64,000 bases of DNA from an uncultured SAR86 cluster bacterium (GTDB lineage Bacteria; Pseudomonadota; Gammaproteobacteria; Magnimaribacterales; D2472). The translations under genes and the position numbers were made by a program. The stretch covers positions 61,158-125,157 of the forward strand of contig CACOZT010000003.1 of assembly GCA_902631785.1 (NCBI GenBank). The letters are read 5' to 3'. Below the pieces are notes generated by a model. That model searched no databases and was not told where the DNA came from. It worked only from the letters and a program-made list of their open reading frames with translations. The stretch's first letter is position 1. Every line of letters starts with the position of its first letter. Below are positions 1 to 8,019 of this stretch, piece by piece.

Positions 1-2
1 TA

Positions 3-599
3 GAAAAATTCAATACGTGGGCTGGTGAAACAGATCACTTTGATAATTATGCTGCTGCTTTGCTAGTACCTTACTACCATAGTGGAGAGCAACCACATGA
101 TTTCGTTTGGGTGGGTATAAGCCCAAATCCAGAAGAAATGCACAAGGGCAATGACCATTGGTTCAGCAATGGTACAAAACTTTTAGCAGAACTAAATAAA
201 ATTTTAGATCAAGGAAATCAAACTACATATACTTGGCAGAGGACTGTTTCTGAGACTCCAAGTGGTCAAAATGGTTATGTTGTGTATTCAGATTGTAAAC
301 TTGGCGAGGGCGTAACCGCTCAACAATTTTATGATGCTTATCATGCATATGCTGTTGCTGCTAAGAAACTTGGTGATGTTGCTGGAAGGAAGATGATCTT
401 CCCAAATACAGGTGTACCAAGCACATGGGATTATGATTTTGTTCAAGCAGTTTCAACAGAAACTATTGCTGACTACGGCAAAAATTGGACAAATTTTTGG
501 AATAATGCCGATGAAATGCCAGAACTCGAAGCACTTCAAGAGCTTGGAGGAACATGTGAGAATGAAAGATCATATGGTATTGTTTCAGTGAGAGGATAA
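3..599 (+). CDS. Cys/Trp-rich secreted protein of unknown function, 5' end cut by window
   Basis: The frame is open from base 3, upstream of the TTG used in the ORF track, so the true start lies outside the window. The visible 198 residues carry a motif of the form DFVWVGI and, later, a segment with a Cys followed by an acidic/Gly pair (DCKLGEG), then a Trp-rich stretch ending in NWTNFWNN. The same layout (Cys-x-x-x-[ND]-[ED]-G-Y/V, then [DN]-F-[IV]-W, then Asn-Trp) occurs in the two lipoproteins at 11561 and 12429, so I place it in the same family. Those two have lipoprotein signals, so this one is probably exported too, but its N-terminus is not visible. No known function recognised. A rho-independent terminator follows directly. 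Confidence 0.75.
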   Translation, partial: EKFNTWAGETDHFDNYAAALLVPYYHSGEQPHDFVWVGISPNPEEMHKGNDHWFSNGTKLLAELNKILDQGNQTTYTWQRTVSETPSGQNGYVVYSDCKLGEGVTAQQFYDAYHAYAVAAKKLGDVAGRKMIFPNTGVPSTWDYDFVQAVSTETIADYGKNWTNFWNNADEMPELEALQELGGTCENERSYGIVSVRG

Positions 600-619
600 A
601 TCACTTTACACATTTATAA

Positions 620-643
620 GGGGAGCAAATGCTCCCTTTTTTT
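620..643 (+). terminator. Rho-independent terminator after the 5'-partial gene
   Basis: GGGAGC-AAAT-GCTCCC hairpin followed by seven T. It is nearly the same hairpin (GGGAGC...GCTCCC) that ends the related lipoprotein gene at 11561. Confidence 0.85.
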
Positions 644-691
644 ATTTAAAAGATTCTCTGTAAAAAAGTTAATTTTTTTTAAAAAAAAGTG

Positions 692-719
692 TTGACAACA
701 AATTTAGTAGGAGTAATAT
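692..719 (+). promoter_or_regulatory. Sigma-70 promoter of structured RNA copy 1
   Basis: TTGACA at 692-697 and TAATAT at 714-719, with a 16-base spacer. Expected start is about 726. The same promoter, base for base, sits before copy 2. A T/A-rich tract just upstream could act as an UP element. Confidence 0.85.
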
Positions 720-725
720 TAAATG

Positions 726-947
726 TACGGATGACGACTGACTAGTGACCAACTGCAGACGGGAAACTAGGGGGAAAGTCAAACGGAGAGACCTAAGGGT
801 GAAAGCATTTGTAAGAGTCGATGTTAAAAAATAGCTTACAAATCCACCAAGGATTCAAGAGAAAGAATCCAAGGAGCTAAAGAAAATCTCACTTTAGACC
901 CCTAAGGAATCGATTGAAAGAAACAGAGCTAGCCTCTGTTTTTTTTT
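726..947 (+). ncRNA. Structured RNA of about 220 nt, copy 1 (unrecognised family)
   Basis: There is no convincing ORF, but a strong promoter, a terminator and a paralogue at 5873. Foldable elements: a 9-bp stem ATTTGTAAG/CTTACAAAT, extended outward by GGTG/CACC; GGATTC/GAATCC with an 8-nt loop; TAAAG/CTTTA; and GAC/GTC near the 5' end. Compared with copy 2, the 9-bp stem carries two compensated pair changes and the GAC/GTC stem one, which is direct evidence that structure is kept. The loop of the long hairpin (AGTCGAT) can pair with the conserved 3' segment ATCGATT, a possible pseudoknot. It is not tmRNA, RNase P RNA, 6S or SRP RNA by any signature I know. The U-tract ends 15 bases before the ATG of the next gene, so it could be an independent sRNA or a leader/attenuator. 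Both ends are estimates from promoter and terminator. Confidence 0.8.
922..947 (+). terminator. Terminator of structured RNA copy 1
   Basis: AACAGAG-CTAGC-CTCTGTT hairpin followed by a run of T. It is identical in copy 2. A conserved upstream GGAGCTA could pair, with one bulge, to TAGCCTCT in the 3' arm and so act as an antiterminator; this is a hypothesis. Confidence 0.85.
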
Positions 948-962
948 GGCTAAAATTCATAT

Positions 963-2087
963 ATGGAAGACTATTCAGATCATATTGCAATTATTGGAGC
1001 TGGTATTGCTGGTTTGACATTAGGAATAATGTTAAACAAAAACAATATACCAAATGTAATATTTGAGAGATCATCTCATGTGAGTGAAAATGGCGCAGGA
1101 ATTTCAATCTCGCCAAATGGTAAATTTGTTTTAGCTAAATTGGATTTACTCGAAGATCTTCAAAAAATATCAGCAAATTGTAAAAAAACAATTTTCTATT
1201 CGAATCTTAATGAAATAACAAATATTAAAACAGAAGTTTTAACAACCTCACGGAAATCTTTATATGATGTTTTATTTACTAGATATAAACGTCAAGGGGG
1301 AGAAATTAAATTTGATCATGAGCTTGAAGAAATTGATCTCATAAAAAAACAGATTTCTTTTAAGGATGGAAATTCATGCATTGTAAATCATATAGCTGCT
1401 TGTGATGGAATTAAGTCAAAATGTCATAGTAGTATTTCTTCGCTTAATGCAAAAACCAAATATAGTGGCTACTCTGTTTGGAGATCCATTTTTAAATCAA
1501 AGCAAGATTCCATAAATTTTCATCTTGGATCAGATTTCCATGTTGTAAGTTATCCAGTTGGTGAAAATAAAGTTAGCTTAATTGCTGCAGTTAAAGACAA
1601 CAATAGGATGGTTGAATCATGGAAAGAAAGGGGCTCCTTAGATGATTTACTTAGAGAAGTCCCTTCATCAATTATTAAAAAATATCCATCCATTAAAGAT
1701 AGTGAAGGCATATATAAGTGGGGGGTATACATAAGGCCACAGATTGAATTTATGTATAAAAAAAATATTACTTATTTAGGTGACGCAGCTCATCCAATAG
1801 TTCCGTTTATTGGACAAGGAGCTTGCATGGCCTTAGAGGATTCTTATGCCCTAGGATATTTAATAAATAAACATAATAATTTAGGCGATGCCCAAATACA
1901 TTATCAAAAACTAAGATTAAAAAGAGTGAGATCAATTCACAGAAAGTCTCTAAATCAAGCTAGATTAAATCACATAAAAAATCCATTTTTTGTAGCTATA
2001 AGAAATTTTTTAATGAGACATACAAACATCATTCACAATAGAACAAAATCAATATGGTCTTATGATGTTACAAGTAAGCTTGGTTAA
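963..2087 (+). CDS. FAD-dependent aromatic-ring monooxygenase family protein
   Basis: 374 aa, the usual size of single-component flavoprotein hydroxylases (salicylate hydroxylase, UbiH and kynurenine 3-monooxygenase group). The three fingerprints are present: an N-terminal GAGIAG dinucleotide-binding motif at residues 12-17, a CDG motif near residue 147, and GDAAHP with a following GQGACMALED around residue 275. Members use NAD(P)H and O2 to hydroxylate ring compounds; the substrate here cannot be read from sequence. It lies 15 bases after the terminator of structured RNA copy 1, leaves no room for its own promoter, and shows no clear ribosome site, so its expression probably depends on read-through from that RNA. 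An IDO-like gene lies 2.5 kb away on the other strand, so a link to tryptophan/kynurenine breakdown is possible but unproven. Confidence 0.85.
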   Translation: MEDYSDHIAIIGAGIAGLTLGIMLNKNNIPNVIFERSSHVSENGAGISISPNGKFVLAKLDLLEDLQKISANCKKTIFYSNLNEITNIKTEVLTTSRKSLYDVLFTRYKRQGGEIKFDHELEEIDLIKKQISFKDGNSCIVNHIAACDGIKSKCHSSISSLNAKTKYSGYSVWRSIFKSKQDSINFHLGSDFHVVSYPVGENKVSLIAAVKDNNRMVESWKERGSLDDLLREVPSSIIKKYPSIKDSEGIYKWGVYIRPQIEFMYKKNITYLGDAAHPIVPFIGQGACMALEDSYALGYLINKHNNLGDAQIHYQKLRLKRVRSIHRKSLNQARLNHIKNPFFVAIRNFLMRHTNIIHNRTKSIWSYDVTSKLG

Positions 2088-2131
2088 TAATATTTAATTG
2101 GTAATAATAATTTAATTGTTATAATTTGAGC

Positions 2132-4324
2132 ATGAGATTATTTAGAAATTTATTCGGTCAGTCTAAACATTCACCTAGAGAAGTTGGTCTTATTATTTCC
2201 CCAAGTCTTCAAGAGTTTGTTAAGAGTGAAGTATTGCCTGGATTGGATATCTCCCCACATTATTTTTGGAGCTCTTTTGAAAATCTTGTAGATAAATTTA
2301 TAGGTCGAAATAATGAATTGTTAGAAAAAAGAAATTATTTTCAGAATCAAATTAATGACTGGCATATAAGAAATAGGAACTCAGAATTTAATCTTGTTGA
2401 ATATAAAAAATTTCTAACTGATATTGGTTATATTCATCCAAGAAGTGGTGATTTCAAAATTGAAACTTGGAATGTAGACCCTGAGATAAGAAAAATTGCT
2501 GGTCCCCAGTTAGTTGTACCAGTAATGAATGCGAGATTTGCTTTAAATGCTGCAAATGCAAGGTGGGGAAGTCTATATGATGCCCTCTATGGAACTAATG
2601 TAATTTCAGATGAAGATGGCGCTCAACGAGAGGGCGGTTATAACCCGGTAAGAGGAGATAAAGTTATAGCGTTTGCCAAAAATTTTCTTGATGAAACAAT
2701 TCCACTTGAGAAAGGCACATATGATCAAGTTATTAAATTTGAGTTTTTAGATAGTGAATTATCAATGACATTAAAGGATGGCTCTAAAGTAAACCTAAAA
2801 GATATTGATAAATATGTTGGATATAAAGATAAAGGTGAGGGAGCATACGGACTTCTTTTTAAAAATAATAATCTTCATTTTGAAATACAAATAGATAGAT
2901 CTAACCCAATAGGACAAGAAGACTTAGCGGGAATAAAAGATATATTAATGGAATCCGCAATAACTACTATTCAAGACTGCGAGGATTCGGTTGCTGCGGT
3001 TGATGCTGAAGATAAAATTATTGTTTATAGGAATTGGCTTGGCCTGATGAAAGGTAATTTAAAAAGATCTTTTGATAAAGGCGGTAAATTTATTACAAGA
3101 GAACTTAATCCAGATAGAAAATATTTATTGAAAAATGGAAAAATGATTCTTCTACCAGGAAGAAGTCTTATGTTAGTTCGAAATGTTGGACATTTGATGA
3201 CCAATCCAGCTGTTAGGGATAGAAAGGGCAATGAAGTGCCAGAGGGAATCTTGGATGCTTATTTTACAGTTTGTATAGCCATACATGACATCATTGGTAA
3301 TGGAATTTACAAAAATTCAAAGACAAAAAGTATATATATTGTAAAACCAAAAATGCATGGCCCAGAAGAAGTTCAGTTCACGTGTGATTTATTTTCTGAA
3401 GTTGAAAAAATTTTTAATCTTGCTGAAAACACCATAAAACTAGGAATTATGGATGAAGAAAGAAGAACAACAGTAAATCTTAAAGAGTGTATAGAGATTG
3501 CAAAACAAAGAGTCATTTTTATAAATACTGGATTTTTAGACAGGACTGGCGATGAAATTCACACCAGCATGGAAGCGGGACCAATGGTCACTAAAGCAGA
3601 TATGAAAAATCAGAAATGGATTAATGCTTATGAAAATTGGAATGTGGATATTGGTCTTGAAACAGGCTTTAAAGGAACTGCTCAAATTGGGAAGGGAATG
3701 TGGCCAATGCCTGACGAGATGCTAGACATGTATAACACCAAAACAATGCATCCAAAGGCAGGAGCTAATTGTGCATGGGTTCCTTCTCCAACAGCAGCGA
3801 TAATTCATGCTATGCACTATCATCAGATCTCTGTTCAGGATGAACAAGATAAAATTAAAGATAGAGAAAAGGCAAATTTAGATGACTTATTACGCATACC
3901 ATTTATGAATAAAAATGAGCTTCCAAGTCAAGAAGAAATTACGGCTGAGCTTGAAAACAATGCTCAAGGGATTTTAGGTTATGTCGTTAGATGGGTTGAT
4001 CAAGGAGTTGGCTGTTCAAAGGTTCCTGATATTAATAATGTTGGACTTATGGAGGATAGAGCAACATGTAGAATATCAAGTCAGCATATTTCAAATTGGC
4101 TTCATCATGGACTCTGTTCTGAGGTAGAGGTAGTAGAAACTATGAAAAAAATGGCTAGAGTAGTTGATGAACAAAATAAAAATGATGTTAATTACCGTAA
4201 GATGGCACCTTCATTTGACGGAATTGCGTTTAAAGCAGCTTGTGAGCTCGCTATTAAGGGTAAATATCAGCCAAGCGGTTACACTGAACCGATCCTTCAT
4301 GAGATGAGATTAAGAAGAAAGTAA
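2132..4324 (+). CDS. glcB: Malate synthase G
   Basis: 730 aa, close to the family norm of about 720-730. It condenses glyoxylate with acetyl-CoA to give malate and CoA in the cytoplasm. Recognisable blocks are [17 protein letters not shown], the [12 protein letters not shown] loop with the following [24 protein letters not shown], and the C-terminal [13 protein letters not shown] and [13 protein letters not shown] stretches that carry active-site and CoA-contact residues. The ORF track starts at a TTG two codons upstream; the ATG at 2132 is the more likely start. No isocitrate lyase or glycolate oxidase gene is in the window, so the source of glyoxylate is not shown. It is followed after one base by the DUF1330 gene, probably co-transcribed. 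Confidence 0.96.
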   Translation: MRLFRNLFGQSKHSPREVGLIISPSLQEFVKSEVLPGLDISPHYFWSSFENLVDKFIGRNNELLEKRNYFQNQINDWHIRNRNSEFNLVEYKKFLTDIGYIHPRSGDFKIETWNVDPEIRKIAGPQLVVPVMNARFALNAANARWGSLYDALYGTNVISDEDGAQREGGYNPVRGDKVIAFAKNFLDETIPLEKGTYDQVIKFEFLDSELSMTLKDGSKVNLKDIDKYVGYKDKGEGAYGLLFKNNNLHFEIQIDRSNPIGQEDLAGIKDILMESAITTIQDCEDSVAAVDAEDKIIVYRNWLGLMKGNLKRSFDKGGKFITRELNPDRKYLLKNGKMILLPGRSLMLVRNVGHLMTNPAVRDRKGNEVPEGILDAYFTVCIAIHDIIGNGIYKNSKTKSIYIVKPKMHGPEEVQFTCDLFSEVEKIFNLAENTIKLGIMDEERRTTVNLKECIEIAKQRVIFINTGFLDRTGDEIHTSMEAGPMVTKADMKNQKWINAYENWNVDIGLETGFKGTAQIGKGMWPMPDEMLDMYNTKTMHPKAGANCAWVPSPTAAIIHAMHYHQISVQDEQDKIKDREKANLDDLLRIPFMNKNELPSQEEITAELENNAQGILGYVVRWVDQGVGCSKVPDINNVGLMEDRATCRISSQHISNWLHHGLCSEVEVVETMKKMARVVDEQNKNDVNYRKMAPSFDGIAFKAACELAIKGKYQPSGYTEPILHEMRLRRK

Positions 4325-4325
4325 A

Positions 4326-4613
4326 ATGAGTAAAGGCTACTGGGTTGTCAGAGCAAATGTTTTTGATAACGAAGAATATTCAAAATACATCAAAATTGCG
4401 ACAAAGGTTGTTAATGATAACAATGGTATTTTCCTTGTAAGAGGTGGTCAACAAACTGAATTTGAAGGACAAGGATTTAATAGAACTGTTATTGTTGAAT
4501 TTGAGAATTATGAAAAAGCAGTTGATTGCTATAATTCGAAAGAATATCAATTAGCATTGAATTATGTAAAGCAATCTGCAGATAGATTGTTTACTTCAGT
4601 TGAGGGTATCTAA
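4326..4613 (+). CDS. DUF1330 family protein
   Basis: 95 aa, full length for DUF1330, a small ferredoxin-like (dimeric alpha/beta-barrel) fold. The family signature is clear: GYWVVRANV near the N-terminus, FLVRGGQ in the middle, TVIVEFENYEKAVDCYNSKEYQ toward the end. No biochemical role is established for the family. It starts one base after the malate synthase stop and should share its transcript. Its stop codon overlaps the end of the convergent IDO-like gene by four bases. Confidence 0.88.
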   Translation: MSKGYWVVRANVFDNEEYSKYIKIATKVVNDNNGIFLVRGGQQTEFEGQGFNRTVIVEFENYEKAVDCYNSKEYQLALNYVKQSADRLFTSVEGI

Positions 4614-5752
4614 ACTTTCTGCTGATTGGTTTCATCTCTATGTTTTTTTAAATATTTCATAAATGGAGTTCCACCAGTACCGCGAACTGTTGATCCTCCT
4701 GAACCAAAACTATTACTTACTTGAGCTTGCTTATGAATGTATGTTGCTGCATATTCAAGATGTTGAGCTCTAAATTTTCTTATTTCTTCAAGACATGAGT
4801 TGTATTTTTGAATTAGTTTTTTCGATCGATATATCAACTCTTTAGCATTAGAAGATACTTCTACATCCTCTATCATTTTTCTATGGTTTGGTGGCATATA
4901 ATCTCGCATTTCGTTTAAGTAATGTCTGAGATTGTCGTTCGTATGCTCAATTCCTAATGCTCCATCTAGAAATGGGATAATGCTACTTTGAGCACCAGTC
5001 TCTCCTCTAAAAAATTGTGGTTCATTATTATATTGATTTTCATAAATTAAACCTTTCTTAAGATCAGGATTATCTTTGGTTCCAAAAATATAAGGCCTCA
5101 CTCTATGATAGTAAATATAAGGATCACACTTTTCAGGCATTTTTGAAAAAATTTCATTAACTTTTTTAAGAGAATTATTGATACGATTTAAATTTAAAAG
5201 AAATTCATCAGTTTTGGAGTTTTCATGAAGTTTTGATAGTTTATAGGCAGAATCAATTGCCTCGCTTGCTGCATCTTCTATACATACATGAATTGTCACA
5301 AACCAATCTTCATCAACACCACCAAGAAAATTATTTATTAATGCTACATTGTCTAAAGCAATAGGTTGATCGTCATTAATCTTATACCAATTATCTAAAC
5401 AATAACTTGCATAACTTAATATAGGAGGTCTACCTAAATATTTTGATAACTTTACCCATGGATCAGAAATAACCTCTGGAAGAATTTTTTCTGGTTTTTT
5501 GCCTCCCCAAATGAAAGCATGTGCAATGAAACTTAAATGCGCCATTGCTAGATTAATTTCTTTTTCATTCTCTTTATTTATTAATAAATCAATAGAGAAG
5601 TCATCTTTTTTAAGATTTTTTATTGTTGTTTGAACTTTATTAGTCAGAAGTAGCTTTGGAAGCTCAGAGGCGATATTTGTGAGATTGGATAAAGATTTGC
5701 TTTTTGTTTTGTAGTAACGAATGGGAGGAGTCTTCGGAAAAAAAGTGTGCAT
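4610..5752 (-). CDS. Indoleamine 2,3-dioxygenase-like haem protein
   Basis: 380 aa, similar in length to IDO proteins (about 400). The C-terminal family signature is intact: FRAQHLEYAATYI with the probable proximal haem histidine at residue 331, then a Gly-rich GTGGTPFMKYLK and RDET. IDO enzymes open the indole ring of L-tryptophan with O2 to give N-formylkynurenine; bacterial IDO-like proteins can be slow or prefer other indoles, so the substrate is open. No kynureninase or formamidase is nearby. It is convergent with the DUF1330 gene, overlapping four bases, and its upstream region is shared back-to-back with structured RNA copy 2. It has no signal peptide and is probably cytoplasmic. Confidence 0.88.
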   Translation of the reverse strand: MHTFFPKTPPIRYYKTKSKSLSNLTNIASELPKLLLTNKVQTTIKNLKKDDFSIDLLINKENEKEINLAMAHLSFIAHAFIWGGKKPEKILPEVISDPWVKLSKYLGRPPILSYASYCLDNWYKINDDQPIALDNVALINNFLGGVDEDWFVTIHVCIEDAASEAIDSAYKLSKLHENSKTDEFLLNLNRINNSLKKVNEIFSKMPEKCDPYIYYHRVRPYIFGTKDNPDLKKGLIYENQYNNEPQFFRGETGAQSSIIPFLDGALGIEHTNDNLRHYLNEMRDYMPPNHRKMIEDVEVSSNAKELIYRSKKLIQKYNSCLEEIRKFRAQHLEYAATYIHKQAQVSNSFGSGGSTVRGTGGTPFMKYLKKHRDETNQQKV

Positions 5753-5838
5753 GATGTCTTATATTTTATACATATAATTAGAATTTTAAATAATATTTAT
5801 TGTTTATAAAAAAAGTTAATGTTTTTTAAAAAAAAGAG

Positions 5839-5866
5839 TTGACAACAAATTTAGTAGGAGTAATAT
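5839..5866 (+). promoter_or_regulatory. Sigma-70 promoter of structured RNA copy 2
   Basis: TTGACA at 5839-5844 and TAATAT at 5861-5866 with a 16-base spacer, identical to the promoter of copy 1. Expected start about 5873. Confidence 0.85.
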
Positions 5867-5872
5867 TAAATG

Positions 5873-6092
5873 TACGGATGGCAACCGACTAGTGACCAAC
5901 TGCAGACGGAAGACCTAGAGAGAAGCCAAACGGAGAGACCGAAGGGTGAAAGCATTTACAAGAGTCGATGATAAAAAAAGCTTGTAAATCCACCAAGGAT
6001 TCAAGAGAAAGAATCTAAGGAGCTAAAGAAAATCTCACTTTAGACCCCTGAGGAATCGATTGAAAGAAACAGAGCTAGCCTCTGTTTTTTTT
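5873..6092 (+). ncRNA. Structured RNA of about 220 nt, copy 2 (unrecognised family)
   Basis: Paralogue of the RNA at 726. The long hairpin here reads ATTTACAAG/CTTGTAAAT, so two pairs differ from copy 1 and both are compensated. The 5' stem reads GGC/GCC instead of GAC/GTC, again compensated. The GGATTC hairpin is kept with one G-U wobble (GGATTC/GAATCT). TAAAG/CTTTA, the AGTCGAT loop, the ATCGATT 3' segment and the terminator are unchanged. It lies upstream of a sodium/solute symporter, 91 bases from its ATG, so a leader function is possible but looser than for copy 1. Several GGA triplets are shared by both copies, but not clearly more than the base composition predicts. Confidence 0.8.
6068..6092 (+). 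terminator. Terminator of structured RNA copy 2
   Basis: AACAGAG-CTAGC-CTCTGTT hairpin with an eight-T tail, the same as in copy 1. Confidence 0.85.
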
Positions 6093-6183
6093 GGCTTAAG
6101 TTTCTAATATTATTTTCTTTTTTTTACATTGTTATTTTACTAAATTGTTAAAATATCCATTTACTTTTTAGACTTAAGATAAT

Positions 6184-7749
6184 ATGTTCATTGCTCTAGA
6201 TTGGATCATTGTTGGAATTTACTGTGTTGGAATAATTTCTATTGGTATCTATGTATCAAGAAAAAGAAGTGGTTATGAAAGGACAGCAGAAGATTATTTT
6301 TTAGCGGGAAGATCTCTTCCATGGTGGGCTATTGGAGCATCCTTAATTGCCGCCAACATATCAGCAGAACAAATTATTGGAATGTCAGGACAAGGATTTG
6401 TTATTGGGATGGCTATTGCGGTGTGGGAGCTTACTGCTGCCATTGCATTGATAATAGTAGCTAAATTTTTCTTACCACTTTTTTTAGCAAAAAAAATATA
6501 TACGATGCCGCAGTTTTTAGAAAATAGATTTGATAAAAGAGTAAGTCTTGTTTTGTCTTTCTTTTGGCTAATTGTTTATATTTTTGTAAATCTTACTGCA
6601 GTTTTATGGCTTGGTACCATTGCAATAAATACATTGACAGGTTTGTCGTTAGAATACGGAATGATTCTTTTAGCATTTTTATCACTCGCATATTCACTCT
6701 CAGGAGGATTAAAAGCTGTGGCGATGACAGATATTATTCAAGTTATCTTACTAATATTTGGTGGCTTAACAGTTTCATGTATCGCTCTTACTAAAATTGG
6801 TGATGGAAGTATTTCTTCAGGATTATTTGAGGTATATCATCTTGTACCTGAAAAATTTGACATGATACTTTCAGCTGATAATCCCTCTTATAATAATTTA
6901 CCAGGCATATGGATACTAATAGGCGCTGGTGTATGGATTGGGCATTTAGCTTATTGGGGCTTTAATCAATACATTACTCAAAGAGCTCTTGCGGCAAAAT
7001 CAATCATAGAAGCACAAAAAGGAATTATATTTGCAGCATATTTAAAAATTTTAATGCCAATAGTAATTGTTTTTCCAGGGATATGCGCATCAATATTATT
7101 TCCTATTTTAGACAAAACTGATCAAGCTTATCCAAGAATGATGATAGAACTTCTTCCAAATGGTCTCCTAGGATTAACCTTTGCGGCTCTTATTGCCGCA
7201 ATAATTTCTTCTTTGGCCTCAATGAGCAATAGTATCAGCACAATTTTTACCATGGACATATGTAGGTCATTTTCAAAGAACCAAATCTCACAATCTTCAC
7301 TTATAACTATTGGAAAAAGTGCAGTAGTTGGATCAATGCTTATTGCTATGACAATGGCAAAACCAATATTGGGAAATTCTGATCAAGTTTTTCAATATAT
7401 TCAAAATTTTACTGGTTTATTCACGCCCGGTATTCTTTTAATTTTTCTAGTAGCTTTATTCTGGAAAAAAGCTACAACGCTATCTGTTTTGGTTGCAGCA
7501 GTATTATCGGTGGTGATGTCTATAATGATCCAAACTTTTTTTGCAGAATTTCCATATATTCATAGAATGGGCATTGTATTTTTAATATCAGGCATAGGAT
7601 GTTATTTAACATCACTATCACAGGGTTATTTAGATCAGGAAAACGCAATTGATCTCAATAAGATAAATTTCAAAACTAACATGACATTTAACTTTAACAG
7701 TTTAATAATTATCGGAATAATATTTTTAGTTTATTTATTTTTCGGATAA
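6184..7749 (+). CDS. Sodium:solute symporter (SSS family)
   Basis: 521 aa, typical of SSS transporters, with about 13-14 hydrophobic segments spread over the whole protein. The N-terminal family block is plain: EDYFLAGRSLPWWAIGASLIAANISAEQ followed by a Gly-rich helix, and LAYSLSGGLKAVAMTDIIQ near residue 170 is the usual sodium-site helix pair. It resembles the sugar-type (SglT) branch, but the substrate cannot be fixed from sequence. It sits in the inner membrane and would use the sodium gradient, in keeping with a marine cell. The upstream neighbour is structured RNA copy 2, which may control it. Confidence 0.9.
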   Translation: MFIALDWIIVGIYCVGIISIGIYVSRKRSGYERTAEDYFLAGRSLPWWAIGASLIAANISAEQIIGMSGQGFVIGMAIAVWELTAAIALIIVAKFFLPLFLAKKIYTMPQFLENRFDKRVSLVLSFFWLIVYIFVNLTAVLWLGTIAINTLTGLSLEYGMILLAFLSLAYSLSGGLKAVAMTDIIQVILLIFGGLTVSCIALTKIGDGSISSGLFEVYHLVPEKFDMILSADNPSYNNLPGIWILIGAGVWIGHLAYWGFNQYITQRALAAKSIIEAQKGIIFAAYLKILMPIVIVFPGICASILFPILDKTDQAYPRMMIELLPNGLLGLTFAALIAAIISSLASMSNSISTIFTMDICRSFSKNQISQSSLITIGKSAVVGSMLIAMTMAKPILGNSDQVFQYIQNFTGLFTPGILLIFLVALFWKKATTLSVLVAAVLSVVMSIMIQTFFAEFPYIHRMGIVFLISGIGCYLTSLSQGYLDQENAIDLNKINFKTNMTFNFNSLIIIGIIFLVYLFFG

Positions 7750-7807
7750 ACATTTAATTTAAGACTATTATTTAAGAAATAAAAACTCGCATTAAGAAAA
7801 GTTTGTG

Positions 7808-7813
7808 TATAAT
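7808..7813 (+). promoter_or_regulatory. Extended -10 promoter element of rpmG
   Basis: TGTGTATAAT is a perfect -10 hexamer with an extended TG motif, 12 bases before the start codon. The -35 region is weak, as is common with extended -10 promoters. It would leave a very short leader. Confidence 0.5.
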
Positions 7814-7824
7814 CACTGCTTGTT

Positions 7825-8019
7825 ATGGCAGATAAAAAACAAACTAAAGTATATTTAATTCCTGAAGACGAGACTCGTGATAGTCATACCTATCACTATA
7901 CAGCTATTAAAACTCGAAAATTTACTCTTGAGAACAAGAAAATGAGACTAAAAAAATTCAATCCTGTTAAAAGAGTTCATGAATGGTTTGTTGAGGCCAA
8001 ATTACCACCCCACAATTAA
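7825..8019 (+). CDS. rpmG: Large ribosomal subunit protein bL33
   Basis: 64 aa against about 55 for common bL33. The C-terminal half, KKMRLKKFNPVKRVHEWFVEAKL, lines up with the bL33 signature KKLELKKFDPVVRQH...EAK. The N-terminal half is longer and more acidic than usual, with an insertion before the TYHYTAIKTRK strand. It has no Cys-x2-Cys pairs, so it is the zinc-free form. It stands alone: the usual partner rpmB is not upstream, where the symporter lies instead. Its three-prime end overlaps the convergent CinA/NadD fusion by four bases. Confidence 0.85.
   Translation: MADKKQTKVYLIPEDETRDSHTYHYTAIKTRKFTLENKKMRLKKFNPVKRVHEWFVEAKLPPHN

Larger units (their letters stand above)
661..951 (+). 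repeat. Long direct repeat, copy 1 (promoter + structured RNA + terminator)
   Basis: About 290 bases, repeated in the same orientation at 5807-6096. The repeated unit includes the A/T-rich upstream stretch, the promoter, the RNA and the terminator. The promoter and the 3' two-thirds are almost unchanged; differences cluster in the 5' third of the RNA and in one hairpin. Identity is roughly 90% by eye. No inverted ends or target duplication that would mark a mobile element are seen. Confidence 0.9.
5807..6096 (+). repeat. Long direct repeat, copy 2 (promoter + structured RNA + terminator)
   Basis: Second copy of the 290-base unit at 661-951, same orientation, about 5.1 kb away. The rest of the gap 5753-6183 is A/T-rich and shows no gene; bases 6097-6183 may hold a separate promoter for the symporter, but I see no confident one. 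Confidence 0.9.

Noticed and set aside
726-6092. Structured RNAs as CsrB/RsmY-type sponges because of several GGA triplets
   Set aside because: Six or seven GGA in 220 bases is close to what the base composition predicts, and several lie at stem bases rather than in hairpin loops. Not excluded, but not supported.
661-6096. Direct repeats as ends of a composite transposon
   Set aside because: No transposase, inverted ends or target duplications; the repeats are themselves complete RNA genes.
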